The translations under genes and the position numbers were made by a program. From assembly GCA_902806065.1 (NCBI GenBank), contig CADCVE010000037.1, positions 45,216 to 109,215 on the forward strand: a stretch of DNA of 64,000 nucleotides, written 5' to 3'. Position 1 is the stretch's first letter. Every line of letters starts with the position of its first letter. The DNA comes from an uncultured Rubrobacteraceae bacterium. Its GTDB lineage: Bacteria > Actinomycetota > Rubrobacteria > Rubrobacterales > Rubrobacteraceae. The notes under the pieces are model-generated. The model saw nothing but the letters and a program-made list of their open reading frames with translations, was not told the DNA's origin and searched no databases. Of the stretch, positions 7,855 through 16,256 are shown piece after piece.

Positions 7855-9032
7855 ACCTGAACGAGCGTATAGTGATAGTCGGCGGTGGCCCGGGTGGCCT
7901 CTCTGCTGCCCAGGCCTATCGCGAAGCCGGTGGGCGCGGAGAAGTCATTCTGCTCAGTGCCGAGAGCTACCTACCCTACGAGCGCCCCCCTCTCACCAAG
8001 GAATTCTTGCGCGGCGAGGTCGGACGGGACGAGTTGCCCATGCAGGAAGCGGCGTGGTTCGAGGAGAACAACGTAGAGCCAAGGATCGCAACGACCGTCA
8101 ACGCGCTCGACCGGGAGCGGCGCGTCCTGGAGACGGAGGACGGCGATGTCCCATATGACACCTGCGTATTGGCTACCGGCTCCGAGCCGATCCGGATACC
8201 CGTACCTGGTGGCGAGGACCCGGATATTCTGGTCATGCGCACCATCGAAAACTCGGAGCGCCTCAAGAGCCGCGTGGGTGAGGGGAGCACGGTAGTCGTC
8301 GTGGGTAGCGGCTTTATAGGCTGCGAGGCCGCGGTCTCCCTCTCGATGCGCGGAGCCCGAGTAACACTCGTCAGCCAGGAAGAGGGACCACAGAAGCAGC
8401 GCCTCGGCGAGGACGTCGCGCGGCGTATCGAGGGCTGGCTGGAGGGCTATGGCGTGGACCTGCGGCTGGGGACTAACGTCGAGGGGATAGAGCGCCGGGA
8501 CGGCGGCTTCGAGGTAGCGGTTGGGGGTGGAGAGACAGTCTCCGCGGGGACTGTCTTGTTCGGTACTGGTGTCTCGCCGCGCACGCGTCTAGCCCGGGAA
8601 GCAGGGCTGGAGATCGAAGAAGGCGGCGTAGTTACCGACTCTTCGATGCGGACGAGCGCACCGGGTATCTTCGCCGTCGGCGACATCGTATACGCCATGA
8701 ACGAATCCGCCGGCCGCCGGCAGAAGGTCGAGCACTGGGGCGATGCCCTCACGCACGGGCGGATCGCCGGTACCGTGCTCGCGGGTGGTGAGGCGTCCTG
8801 GGACTCGGCGCCGGGGTTCTGGTCGGTGATGGGCGAGAAGACGCTGAAATACTGGGCCTGGAGCGGGGGCTGGGACGAGGCGAGGTTCGTGGACAAAGAC
8901 GGACCCGATGGCGAGGCATTCACTGTCTGGTACGGTAAAGAGGGCGTCTGCGTCGGTGTATTGGCGCACAATGTGGACGAAGATTACAACAACGGCCGCG
9001 AGCTAGTCGAGCAGAAATCTCCCCTGCCTTGA
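7851..9032 (+). CDS. FAD-dependent NAD(P)H oxidoreductase, ferredoxin-reductase type
   Basis: 393 residues with two Rossmann motifs: IVIVGGGPGGLSAAQAYREAG at the N-terminus for FAD and VVVVGSGFIGCEAAVSLSMRGA at about residue 150 for NAD(P)H. A second FAD contact, APGIFAVGDI, lies near residue 275. YLPYERPPLTKEFLRG and the C-terminal FWSVMGEKTLKYWAW are typical of the rubredoxin/ferredoxin reductase (BenD/CamA-like) family. No CxxC redox pair is seen. It overlaps its neighbours by four bases on both sides. It may regenerate an electron carrier for the acyl-CoA dehydrogenase homologue, or reduce a pathway intermediate. Confidence 0.88.
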   Translation: MNLNERIVIVGGGPGGLSAAQAYREAGGRGEVILLSAESYLPYERPPLTKEFLRGEVGRDELPMQEAAWFEENNVEPRIATTVNALDRERRVLETEDGDVPYDTCVLATGSEPIRIPVPGGEDPDILVMRTIENSERLKSRVGEGSTVVVVGSGFIGCEAAVSLSMRGARVTLVSQEEGPQKQRLGEDVARRIEGWLEGYGVDLRLGTNVEGIERRDGGFEVAVGGGETVSAGTVLFGTGVSPRTRLAREAGLEIEEGGVVTDSSMRTSAPGIFAVGDIVYAMNESAGRRQKVEHWGDALTHGRIAGTVLAGGEASWDSAPGFWSVMGEKTLKYWAWSGGWDEARFVDKDGPDGEAFTVWYGKEGVCVGVLAHNVDEDYNNGRELVEQKSPLP

Positions 9033-10717
9033 GCGCCGGACACGTTGCCCTCCCGCCGCCCCACCCGGCGCTCAAGGTCTGTGTGGTCGTCCCGGCTCGT
9101 AATGAGGAGGCGCTCATAGGTTCCTGCCTGCGGTCTCTCGCGGAACAGGAAGACATCTCCTTCGCGGAGTTCGAGGTCTTGCTGGTCCTGGACCGGTGTA
9201 CGGACGCGACCGGGGAGCGGGCGCTGGAGGTAGCCACCGAGTATCCGGATCTTTGCCTATACACACTCGAAGGTCCGGGCCGGGGAGCGGGGCATGCCCG
9301 CAGGCTGGGGATGGAGGAGGCACGCGGGCGGCTGATGAGCCTGGACCGTCCAGATGGGCTTATCGCTTCGACGGATGCGGACACGGTGGTAGCCTCGAAC
9401 TGGCTCTCCATGCAGCTCGAAGCGGCGGCCCGGGGCGCGAAGGCGATCGGGGGTCATATAGAGCTCCGGGATGAGGCGAACCTTCCCCGAGGCGTCTCCA
9501 GCTGGCGCGATGAGCAGGGGCGTTTGAGACAAGATGCGCTGCTCTCGCCCCCCGGCCCCAATGGCGAATCCCGCGCGCGGACGGAGCACTGGCGGTTCAG
9601 TGGCGCCTCACTCGCCCTCACGGCGGTGACATACCAGGAGATCGGAGGGCTGGAGCCTCGCGCGGCCCTGGAGGACGAACACCTGGAACGCACACTCGAA
9701 AGCCGCGGCGTCCCCATCGAACGTCCGCTCGCCGTAAAGGTCGCTACCTCCGCCCGGCTCGTCGGACGCGCGAAGAGAGGGCTCGCCCGGGACCTGGCGC
9801 TCGCATCCTGGGTCCGCAACAACACATACGACGCTTACGACTTCGACCCCGACGAGCTTCTAGAACTAAAGCTCTCCTCGGGGACCTCCGTGAGTGCCGT
9901 GATCCCAACACGGGGAAAGGGCCGCGGGACGCCCGCCCTACTCAATACTCTAGGACCGCTCGCGGAGGCCAGTATCATCGATGAGATGATCGTATTGCGT
10001 ACGGAGGAGGGGAACGACTCGACCAACCTCTTCACTGAAGCGCACGTGAAGTTCTACCGCGACGCGGACCTCATGCCCGAATTCGGGCCTGTACGAGGCT
10101 ACGGCGATGCGTTGTGGCGAGGGCTCTCGGCGGCCAGAGGAGAGGTCTTGTTGTTCCTCGACCCGAGCGTGACGGACCCCGGAGGGCGCCGAGCCCTGGG
10201 CCTGTTAGGCCCCCTACTCTCGCGGCAGGACTTGCGCTTCGTCAAGGGCTTCTCCACGGCGCCCACCGGCGAACCGGCCACCGGAACCAGAGACCTCGAC
10301 GAGCTGTTGGCGCGGCCTCTGATCAACGTGTACCATCCCGAGCTTGCCGGCTTTACCGAACCACTCTCACCCGAGTTCGCCGCCCGGCGCGCTCTACTCT
10401 CGTCCCTCCCCTTCCCCGCCGGCTACGGTGCCGCCCTGAGCCTCCTCCTCGATGCCGCAGAGGCAGTGGGCGTTCCGGCCCTCGCTCAAACCCAACTCGA
10501 TCCGCGCCCCGCAACCGCCGTCCCTCTGCCGGACCTGTCCGAGGCCGCCTACGCCATCCTCGTCGCCGCTACCGCCCGCGCCTATGGCGACGAAGACCTC
10601 GACGAGCGCGCCCCAGGACCGCTCTTCCTGCCGCTCCCGACACGCGCCGCAAGTACCACGGGCTTCACCCAGCGACGCGTCGCTATCGAGGAACGTCCGC
10701 CTCTCGGTTCCCTCTAG
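9029..10717 (+). CDS. Two-domain family 2 glycosyltransferase (second half GpgS-like)
   Basis: 562 residues with two successive GT-A segments. The first (about 1-240) begins KVCVVVPARNEEALIGSCLRSL and has a DxD-type ASTDADT. The second (about 285-420) reads SAVIPTRGKGRG..DEMIVLRTEEGNDST..GYGDALWRGLSAARGEVLLFLDPSV. This matches the pattern of glucosyl-3-phosphoglycerate synthases, but with DPS in place of the usual acidic metal motif, so the second domain may be inactive or altered. TTG at 9029 overlaps the upstream stop (TTGA). It is the last gene of the Nod-like operon and probably builds the sugar backbone. The donor and acceptor are unknown. Confidence 0.85.
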   Translation: MSAGHVALPPPHPALKVCVVVPARNEEALIGSCLRSLAEQEDISFAEFEVLLVLDRCTDATGERALEVATEYPDLCLYTLEGPGRGAGHARRLGMEEARGRLMSLDRPDGLIASTDADTVVASNWLSMQLEAAARGAKAIGGHIELRDEANLPRGVSSWRDEQGRLRQDALLSPPGPNGESRARTEHWRFSGASLALTAVTYQEIGGLEPRAALEDEHLERTLESRGVPIERPLAVKVATSARLVGRAKRGLARDLALASWVRNNTYDAYDFDPDELLELKLSSGTSVSAVIPTRGKGRGTPALLNTLGPLAEASIIDEMIVLRTEEGNDSTNLFTEAHVKFYRDADLMPEFGPVRGYGDALWRGLSAARGEVLLFLDPSVTDPGGRRALGLLGPLLSRQDLRFVKGFSTAPTGEPATGTRDLDELLARPLINVYHPELAGFTEPLSPEFAARRALLSSLPFPAGYGAALSLLLDAAEAVGVPALAQTQLDPRPATAVPLPDLSEAAYAILVAATARAYGDEDLDERAPGPLFLPLPTRAASTTGFTQRRVAIEERPPLGSL

Positions 10718-10725
10718 TAGCGGCG

Positions 10726-10768
10726 TTGACACCTCCGAACACATATGTAAACTGCATGGTTCGGAGGT
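10726..10768. promoter_or_regulatory. Perfect 10-bp inverted repeat over a possible promoter
   Basis: ACCTCCGAAC at 10731-10740 is exactly repeated in inverse orientation at 10759-10768, with an 18-base spacer. TTGACA at 10726-10731 and TAAACT at 10748-10753 (spacing 16) could be -35 and -10 elements reading to the right, so the repeat would cover the promoter core as an operator. There is no T-tract, so a terminator for the preceding operon is less likely but possible. Confidence 0.5.
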
Positions 10769-10831
10769 TGTATCTGTAGTTTATTCATCCGAGTTATCCC
10801 TGGCATAGAGGCCAAGACGGAGGCAGTAGCG

Positions 10832-11053
10832 ATGCTTAGCGCGGTAAGAACAGGCGGAGTGGTCAGGCGGATGGCGCTGGGCATGCGGGGTACCTTAAAG
10901 ACCGCCCTCGCCAGCGGCCCGGACCAGGAGTCCATCTCTCTAGGCGCCGGACACGTCGGCCTTCTCGTCAGGCCGGAGGCCATGGGCGGGCTCTGGCCGC
11001 GGTCCGGGATTGGCTTGCGCCACGCTCCGCAAGACAGGAGGAATAGCTGGTGA
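10832..11053 (+). pseudogene. C-terminal remnant of an alpha/beta hydrolase (PHA synthase-like)
   Basis: A 73-codon ORF includes GAGHVGLLVRPEAMGGLWP, which looks like the catalytic-His region at the end of a PhaC/alpha-beta hydrolase. After LWP the ORF goes out of frame. The neighbouring frame reads AAVRDWLAPRSARQEE and stops at 11044-11046, which is the natural end of such a protein. The gene therefore lacks its front part and carries a frameshift near 10990. GGAGG at 10816-10820 could still support translation of the short ORF, and its stop overlaps the start of the next gene. The family call is tentative. Confidence 0.5.
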
Positions 11054-11898
11054 CCGTACATCCTACATCCAACCCCGTGGCCCCGACTTCACGGTGGATG
11101 GCCGCGGCACGGGCCAGGGAGAGCGAACGGCCGGATCGCCTGTTCGACGACCCGCTCGCGGCGGCGCTCGCCGGTCCCGAGGGATTCGCGTGGCTGGAGC
11201 GCATGGAAGCCGCCGCGCAGTCGAGCGGGCCGGGGCTGTACCCCGTGATCCGCACCCGCTTCTTCGACGACTTTCTGCTGAAAGCCTGTAAAGAATCCGG
11301 GATCCGCCAGGTAGTCCTCGCGGCGGCCGGCCTGGACACCCGCGCTTTTCGCCTGGAGTGGCCGTCAAATACGCAGTTATACGAACTGGACCTACCCGAG
11401 GTGTTGGATGCCAAAGACGCCGTGATCGAGGCCGCAGGAGCAAGGGCAAACTGTGAGCGGCATACCGTCAGAGTAGATCTCAAGGAGACCGACTGGCCGA
11501 AGGCGCTCCTTACCGCTGGCTACCGTCCGGAGAGTGAGTCAGTTTGGCTCATAGAAGGTCTCCTGTTTTACCTGACCTGGAACGACGTGCATGGGCTCCT
11601 GGAGAAGGTAAGCACGCTAACGGCGGTCGGCAGCTACCTCGGACTAGACGTGATGAACACGGGACTGTTCTTCTCCCCGGTGGCATGGCCAATGATGGCC
11701 GCCCTTGCCCGGCGTGGCGCAACTGGACGCTTCGGGACCAACGCTCCAGAGAAGTTGACAGCCATTCACGGCTGGGAGACGAACGTAACGCAGCCCGGCG
11801 AGGAGGGCGCGAACTTCGGTCGATGGCCCCGGCCGATGCTACCCCGGAAAATACCTGGCGTGCCGCGAAGCTTCCTGGTCACGGCGCGCCGCACGTAG
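11050..11898 (+). CDS. Class I SAM-dependent O-methyltransferase (LCMT / TIGR00027-like)
   Basis: 282 residues of the leucine-carboxyl-methyltransferase-like family common in actinobacteria. Motifs are TSRWMAAARARESERPDRLFDDPLA at the N-terminus, the SAM-binding VVLAAAGLDTRAFRL near residue 90, LYELDLPEVLDAK, and VWLIEGLLFYLT. Members of this family methylate carboxyl groups or small natural products; the substrate here is unknown. GTG at 11050 is preceded by AGGAGG at 11036-11041 with a good 8-base spacing. The following hydrolase gene, 83 bases downstream, may be co-transcribed and could cleave an ester. Confidence 0.88.
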   Translation: MTVHPTSNPVAPTSRWMAAARARESERPDRLFDDPLAAALAGPEGFAWLERMEAAAQSSGPGLYPVIRTRFFDDFLLKACKESGIRQVVLAAAGLDTRAFRLEWPSNTQLYELDLPEVLDAKDAVIEAAGARANCERHTVRVDLKETDWPKALLTAGYRPESESVWLIEGLLFYLTWNDVHGLLEKVSTLTAVGSYLGLDVMNTGLFFSPVAWPMMAALARRGATGRFGTNAPEKLTAIHGWETNVTQPGEEGANFGRWPRPMLPRKIPGVPRSFLVTARRT

Positions 11899-11981
11899 AA
11901 TATAGTGCGCGAGCGCGCCGAAGACCGGATCGAGACGCTGGTGGAGTCCCTCAAAGACAAACGAATTTCAGGAGGCAATGC

Positions 11982-13076
11982 GTGGCTGATACAGGTCTAC
12001 TACAGGGTGTAGCTACGGAGACAGTACAGACTCCCCGGCTGAGAACGCACCTCTTGACCGGTGGCACCGAAGGTGGCGAGCCGGTCTTTTTCATCCACGG
12101 CAACGTCTCCTCCTCGCGCTTCTTCGAGGAGACCCTGGCAGCGCTGTCCAATGGAGCTAATTACCGGGGGATCGCTCCCGACCTCAGGGGGTTCGGTGGC
12201 TCAGAGACGAAGCCGTTGGACGCCACCCGGGGACTCGGAGACTTCTCCGACGACCTGCATGCCCTCGCGGGCGCTCTAGGACTTGAGGAACGCAAGATCC
12301 ACCTGGTCGGATGGTCTGTGGGAGGCATGGTAGTCATGCGTTACGCGATGGACCACCCGGACGAGGTTGCCTCGTTGACGCTCGTAAACCCCATGTCCCC
12401 CTTCGGGTTCGGGGGGACCAGGGACGTCTCCGGCACGCCATGCTGGCCGGACTACGCCGGATCCGGGGGAGGGACGGTAAGCCCCGAGTTCGTGAGCCGC
12501 CTGAGAGAGGGCGACCGGAGCGATAAAGACCTCAACTCACCCCGCAACGTAATGAACGCCTTCTACTTCAAGCCCCCGTTCCGGGCGCCAGCGGAAAGGG
12601 AAGAGGTTCTCGTCTCCTCCATGCTCTCGACGAGGGTGGCGGAGGAGAACTACCCGGGGAGCATATCACCATCCAGGAACTGGCCGCACGTCGCGCCCGG
12701 CGCCACAGGCATGAATAATGCCATCTCGCCCCGGTATTGTGACCTTGGGGGGTTGGCGGAGATAGAACCGAAGCCTTCTGTACTCTGGATCCGGGGCGCC
12801 GATGATGCGATCGTCTCCAACACCTCACTCCTGGATCTCGGCGTCCTTGGCAGATCAGGCATATTGCCAGAGTGGCCGGGCCAGGAAACCTACCCCCCGC
12901 AGCCGATGGTCTCCCAGATTCGGGCAGTACTTGACAACTACGCCTCGCGAGGCGGGACATACCGCGAGGAAGTCTTCACCAATTGCGGTCACTCCCCGCA
13001 CATCGAAAAGCCCGAAGAGTTTCGGAGGCTTCTCTTCGGCTTCCTCGACAAGCATCTCGCGTCATCCTCGGCGTGA
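11982..13076 (+). CDS. Alpha/beta hydrolase
   Basis: 364 residues. PVFFIHGNVSSSRFFEETL carries the oxyanion HG motif, GWSVGG holds the nucleophile Ser (near residue 108), and NCGHSPHIEKPEEF near the C-terminus holds the catalytic His. RGIAPDLRGFGGS is typical of the fold. An insertion around residues 160-260 probably forms a lid. GTG at 11982 is chosen because GGAGG at 11971-11975 lies six bases upstream; the open frame extends much further upstream but only through the overlapping methyltransferase gene. It is the last plus-strand gene before a convergent block. The substrate is unknown. Confidence 0.87.
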   Translation: MADTGLLQGVATETVQTPRLRTHLLTGGTEGGEPVFFIHGNVSSSRFFEETLAALSNGANYRGIAPDLRGFGGSETKPLDATRGLGDFSDDLHALAGALGLEERKIHLVGWSVGGMVVMRYAMDHPDEVASLTLVNPMSPFGFGGTRDVSGTPCWPDYAGSGGGTVSPEFVSRLREGDRSDKDLNSPRNVMNAFYFKPPFRAPAEREEVLVSSMLSTRVAEENYPGSISPSRNWPHVAPGATGMNNAISPRYCDLGGLAEIEPKPSVLWIRGADDAIVSNTSLLDLGVLGRSGILPEWPGQETYPPQPMVSQIRAVLDNYASRGGTYREEVFTNCGHSPHIEKPEEFRRLLFGFLDKHLASSSA

Positions 13077-13116
13077 GACGTCACGAAGGTTACCCGCGGT
13101 CTCCTGACTCGTATCT

Positions 13117-13497
13117 TTAGGCCTTCTCCTCGCGATACTCCTGGATATCCTGGTACAACTCGTCGGGGAAGGTCAGCTCGTTGTAGACATTGCATGCGTC
13201 CGGATCATCGGGGTCCGGGCAGATCTGGAAGTCCTGCTCCTTCTGCCACTGCAGGATCTTCTCTCGCCGCGGTGGGTTGTAGCCCTTCTCCTCGACCTGC
13301 TGCACCAGTGCCTTAGCCTCGTTCTCGTCGGTGTCACGGTCCTTGGCTAGTAGCTGTGCAAGCTCCTCGTTATCCACGAAGTAGCGCGCGACCATAGCGA
13401 AGGTCAGCCGGCCGTAGTGGCCGATGTCCTCGCCCTTCTCCAAGGCCTCCAGCATATTGTTCATCATCGGGCTCTGCTTCAGATCCTCTACGGACAT
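13117..13497 (-). CDS. Conserved-looking hypothetical acidic protein
   Basis: I do not recognise this 126-residue protein. It is strongly acidic and soluble, with no membrane segment. The N-terminal half looks helical (MMNNMLEALEKGEDIGHYGRLTFAMVARYFV). A C-terminal Asp/Pro/Cys stretch, ICPDPDDPDACNVYNELTFPDE, has two cysteines ten residues apart that might bind metal or form a disulfide. It is convergent with the upstream hydrolase and stands alone between it and the sirtuin gene. The ORF is clean, with high-GC codon use like its neighbours, so it is probably real. Confidence 0.65.
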   Translation of the reverse strand: MSVEDLKQSPMMNNMLEALEKGEDIGHYGRLTFAMVARYFVDNEELAQLLAKDRDTDENEAKALVQQVEEKGYNPPRREKILQWQKEQDFQICPDPDDPDACNVYNELTFPDELYQDIQEYREEKA

Positions 13498-13593
13498 AGC
13501 TTATGCTCCTCTTCAATCGCCTGAAAGAAGGATAAGGACAAACGCCAGAAAAACCACCCCTAAAGGCGCTGTCCCTTCGCCCGCCAACTCTCT

Positions 13594-14367
13594 TTATCCT
13601 CCATGACCTCCAAGGTCTCTCCCAAACGCCGTCTCCATAAGTGCCGGCAGCACCTCGCCCGCCCGGCCCCGCAAGAGATACTCAGCATACGGGCTTAGAG
13701 GTGTCTGGTTCGAGTTTATCTCGGCGATGACGGCCCCGTTTCGCAGCGCATCCAAAGCCAACGAAGCCGCTGGCTGCACGAGGCCGGACGTACCAATGGA
13801 GAAAAACAGGTCGCAGTCGCGAGCCGCCTCCAGGGCTTCTTCAAACTCCCGAACCGGCAACGCCTCCCCAAACCACACTACATCCGGACGCAGGAAAGCC
13901 CCGCAGTTCGGGCAGGAAGGCGGGACGTCCGTATCGTCCTCTCGAGGCTCGACCACGACCTCCTCAACGGAGCATTTGGAGCGCGTGATGTTGCCATGTA
14001 GCTCCGTAACGTTCTGGCTCCCCGCCCGCCGGTGCAGGCCGTCGACGTTCTGGGTTATGAGGACGACGCCGGGGACTCGGTTCTCCAGCACGGCTAGCGC
14101 CCGGTGACCAGGGTTCGGGACGGCCTGTTCTACAAGCTCGCGGCGCCACGCGTACCACTCCCAGACCAGGCGCGGATCCCGGGCGAATGCCTCCGGGGTG
14201 GCCAGTTCCTGGGGTTCGTACCGAGCCCAGAGGCCCGTCTGAGCGTCCCGGAAAGTCGGGACGCCACTCTCGGCGGAGATGCCCGAGCCGGTGAGGACGG
14301 CGATACCGCGCGCGTTTTGCAGCGTGGTAACGAGGCTCTCAGGGATGCCAACAGGCGCGTCTACCAC
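13594..14367 (-). CDS. Sir2-family NAD-dependent protein deacylase
   Basis: 257 residues. NAD-binding motifs are VLTGSGISAESGVPTFRD and ITQNVDGLHRRAGSQNVTELHG, where the final His is catalytic. The zinc module is incomplete: the first pair shows one Cys (RSKCSVEE) and the second is CPNC, so three of the four usual ligands are seen. FSIGTSGLVQPAASL completes the Rossmann part. It removes acetyl or other acyl groups from lysines, for instance on acyl-CoA synthetases. It lies 10 bases downstream of hisS on the same strand and may be read through from it. Confidence 0.9.
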   Translation of the reverse strand: MVDAPVGIPESLVTTLQNARGIAVLTGSGISAESGVPTFRDAQTGLWARYEPQELATPEAFARDPRLVWEWYAWRRELVEQAVPNPGHRALAVLENRVPGVVLITQNVDGLHRRAGSQNVTELHGNITRSKCSVEEVVVEPREDDTDVPPSCPNCGAFLRPDVVWFGEALPVREFEEALEAARDCDLFFSIGTSGLVQPAASLALDALRNGAVIAEINSNQTPLSPYAEYLLRGRAGEVLPALMETAFGRDLGGHGG

Positions 14368-14377
14368 TCACCTCCGG

Positions 14378-15658
14378 TCAGACCCCCAGAGCCTTTATCA
14401 GCTCCCAGGGTCCCTCCACGATCGAGACAGCACGCTGCTCGCCAGTAGTCATGTCGCGCACGGAGCAGACCCCGTCCGCCAACTCTTCGTCCCCGATGAC
14501 GACCGCATACCGGGCGCCGCCCCGGTCGGCCTGCTTGAACTGTCCTTTGGCGCTGCGGTCGGCGTAATCCAGGTCGCAGGAGAGCCCCGAAGAGCGCAGG
14601 ACGCTCGCCAGACTAAACGCTGGCAGTCGCGCCTCGGGGGCGAGGGTGATAAAGAAAACGTCCAGCTTCGGTACCTCGTCCGGCGCGTTCGCGGCGAGCA
14701 GGATACGTTCGACGCCGCTGCCGAACCCGATCCCCGGCATCTCCGGTCCGCCGAGCTCCTGGACCAGCCCGTTGTAACGTCCCCCACCCCCCACTGTATC
14801 CTGCGCCCCAAGCGCCGTACTCTTCGCCTCGAAGACCGTCAAAGTGTAATAGTCCAGCCCCCGTACGAGCCGCTCGTCTATCGCATACGGTACGCCAACC
14901 ACCGCCAACCCCTCCTTCACGGCCTCGAAATATCCCTTCGCCTCCTCACTGAGAAAGTCCCCGATCCTCGGCGCTTCGGCGAGCAGCGCCTGAGTGTTCG
15001 CGTTCTTGGAGTCAAAGGTGCGCAGGGGGTTGGTCTCGATGCGGGAGACGGAGTCCGGGTCTAGCTCGGACTCGTGCTTTTTGAGGTAACCCCGTAACTC
15101 CGGGACGAAACGACGCCTGGTTTCGAGGTCACCCAGGTTGTTCAGGTAGACGATCTCGTCCCTTACGCCGAGGGCCTGGTGAATGTTGTAGAGGAGCGAG
15201 ATGACCTCGACGTCGACAAGCGGGTCGGCGGAACCTATTACCTCCGCCCCGATCTGGACGTGCTGCCGGTACCGTCCCTTCTGCTGGCGCTCGTGGCGGA
15301 ACATCGGCCCGAAGTACCACATCTTCACCGGCTGCGCGAGCTTGTACAGCCCATGCTCCACGTAAGAGCGCACGACGCCGGCGGTCCCTTCCGGCCGCAG
15401 GCTTAGCTCCCGACCGCCCTTGTCGTGGAAGACGAACATCTCCTTGCGCACGATGTCCGACGCTTCACCGACGCTGCGGATAAAGAGCCGCGCCTCCTCG
15501 AAGACGGGGAGCCGCACCTCCGTATAATTGTAGCGGCGGAAGAAGTCACGGGCGACGCTCTCCGCCCACGCCCACAGCTCCGGTCTCTCGTGCGGCTCCT
15601 GGCCCTGGCCCCCGCCCGGATAGACGTCGTAAGTGCCCTTCGGTCCCCTGTAGCTCAC
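14378..15658 (-). CDS. hisS: Histidyl-tRNA synthetase
   Basis: Class II synthetase, 426 residues. The N-terminus YRGPKGTYDVYPGG is characteristic. VRPEGTAGVVRSYVEHGLY, MFRHERQQKGRYRQ (motif 2) and the histidine-binding GLDYYTLTVFEA and GGGGRYNGLV motifs are present. A C-terminal anticodon domain follows. GTG at 15656-15658 is the start, since it overlaps the stop of the metallo-hydrolase (GTGA) and begins the conserved sequence; a longer in-frame extension upstream lies inside that neighbour and is not credible. The arrangement rel - MBL hydrolase - hisS is common in Gram-positives. Confidence 0.96.
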   Translation of the reverse strand: MSYRGPKGTYDVYPGGGQGQEPHERPELWAWAESVARDFFRRYNYTEVRLPVFEEARLFIRSVGEASDIVRKEMFVFHDKGGRELSLRPEGTAGVVRSYVEHGLYKLAQPVKMWYFGPMFRHERQQKGRYRQHVQIGAEVIGSADPLVDVEVISLLYNIHQALGVRDEIVYLNNLGDLETRRRFVPELRGYLKKHESELDPDSVSRIETNPLRTFDSKNANTQALLAEAPRIGDFLSEEAKGYFEAVKEGLAVVGVPYAIDERLVRGLDYYTLTVFEAKSTALGAQDTVGGGGRYNGLVQELGGPEMPGIGFGSGVERILLAANAPDEVPKLDVFFITLAPEARLPAFSLASVLRSSGLSCDLDYADRSAKGQFKQADRGGARYAVVIGDEELADGVCSVRDMTTGEQRAVSIVEGPWELIKALGV

Positions 15659-16233
15659 ACAACTCCCAGGGGCAGGTACGGGTTCGTCTCCAGCTCTTCG
15701 AGAGCGTTCAGGACCTGACCGTGTCCCGCGAAGAGACGCGTCGTGTGGTCCCACAGCGGCATCACCTTCCTCAAAGACACTTCGATCTCCTCCCACGACG
15801 CCCCGGAGAGGTCCGTTCGGCCCACGCTCCCGGAGAGTATGAGATCCCCCACGATCTGGTCTTTACCAACTACGAACGTTACTGATCCCGGCGAGTGCCC
15901 CGGTGTATGTAGGACATGCAGGGTCTCCCCGGCCATCACGAGATCCTCCCCATCACCCAGCGGCTCGTAGTCCACGATGCCGGCCCCTTCCGCATCCGCC
16001 GGGTGGGCGTAGACGGGGGCGTTCGTCTCGACCCGGATGGCGTCCAGCGCTCCGACGTGGTCGGCGTGTCCGTGTGTGATCAAGATGGCAGCGACAGGAC
16101 GGGTGGTTTCGGCGAGAATCTTCTCCGGCTCGGCTCCGGCGTCCACGATCAGGTCTCCCCCCGGAGCGTGAACCACGTAGGCGTTTACCTCGAAACCGCC
16201 CATGTCCAGGCGGACCTGCTCTATCTCGGACAT
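15655..16233 (-). CDS. MBL-fold metallo-hydrolase (glyoxalase II-like)
   Basis: 192 residues. The metal-binding THGHADHVGAL motif is at about residue 54, followed by LHTPGHSPGSVTF and the late GHG. These are the hydroxyacylglutathione-hydrolase-type ligands, HxHxDH. The short length suggests the YcbL/GloB-like group, which hydrolyses thioesters of small thiols such as mycothiol or bacillithiol. It lies between rel and hisS and overlaps hisS by four bases. The true substrate cannot be read from the sequence. Confidence 0.9.
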   Translation of the reverse strand: MSEIEQVRLDMGGFEVNAYVVHAPGGDLIVDAGAEPEKILAETTRPVAAILITHGHADHVGALDAIRVETNAPVYAHPADAEGAGIVDYEPLGDGEDLVMAGETLHVLHTPGHSPGSVTFVVGKDQIVGDLILSGSVGRTDLSGASWEEIEVSLRKVMPLWDHTTRLFAGHGQVLNALEELETNPYLPLGVV

Positions 16234-16256
16234 CGGCGCCTCCTGATCTAGTAACT

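Noticed and set aside
11544..11981. Long N-terminal extension of the alpha/beta hydrolase
   Set aside because: It lies inside the methyltransferase gene in another frame; GTG 11982 has a good ribosome site and begins the family sequence.
15659..15796. N-terminal extension of HisRS
   Set aside because: It overlaps the MBL hydrolase gene and has no family similarity.
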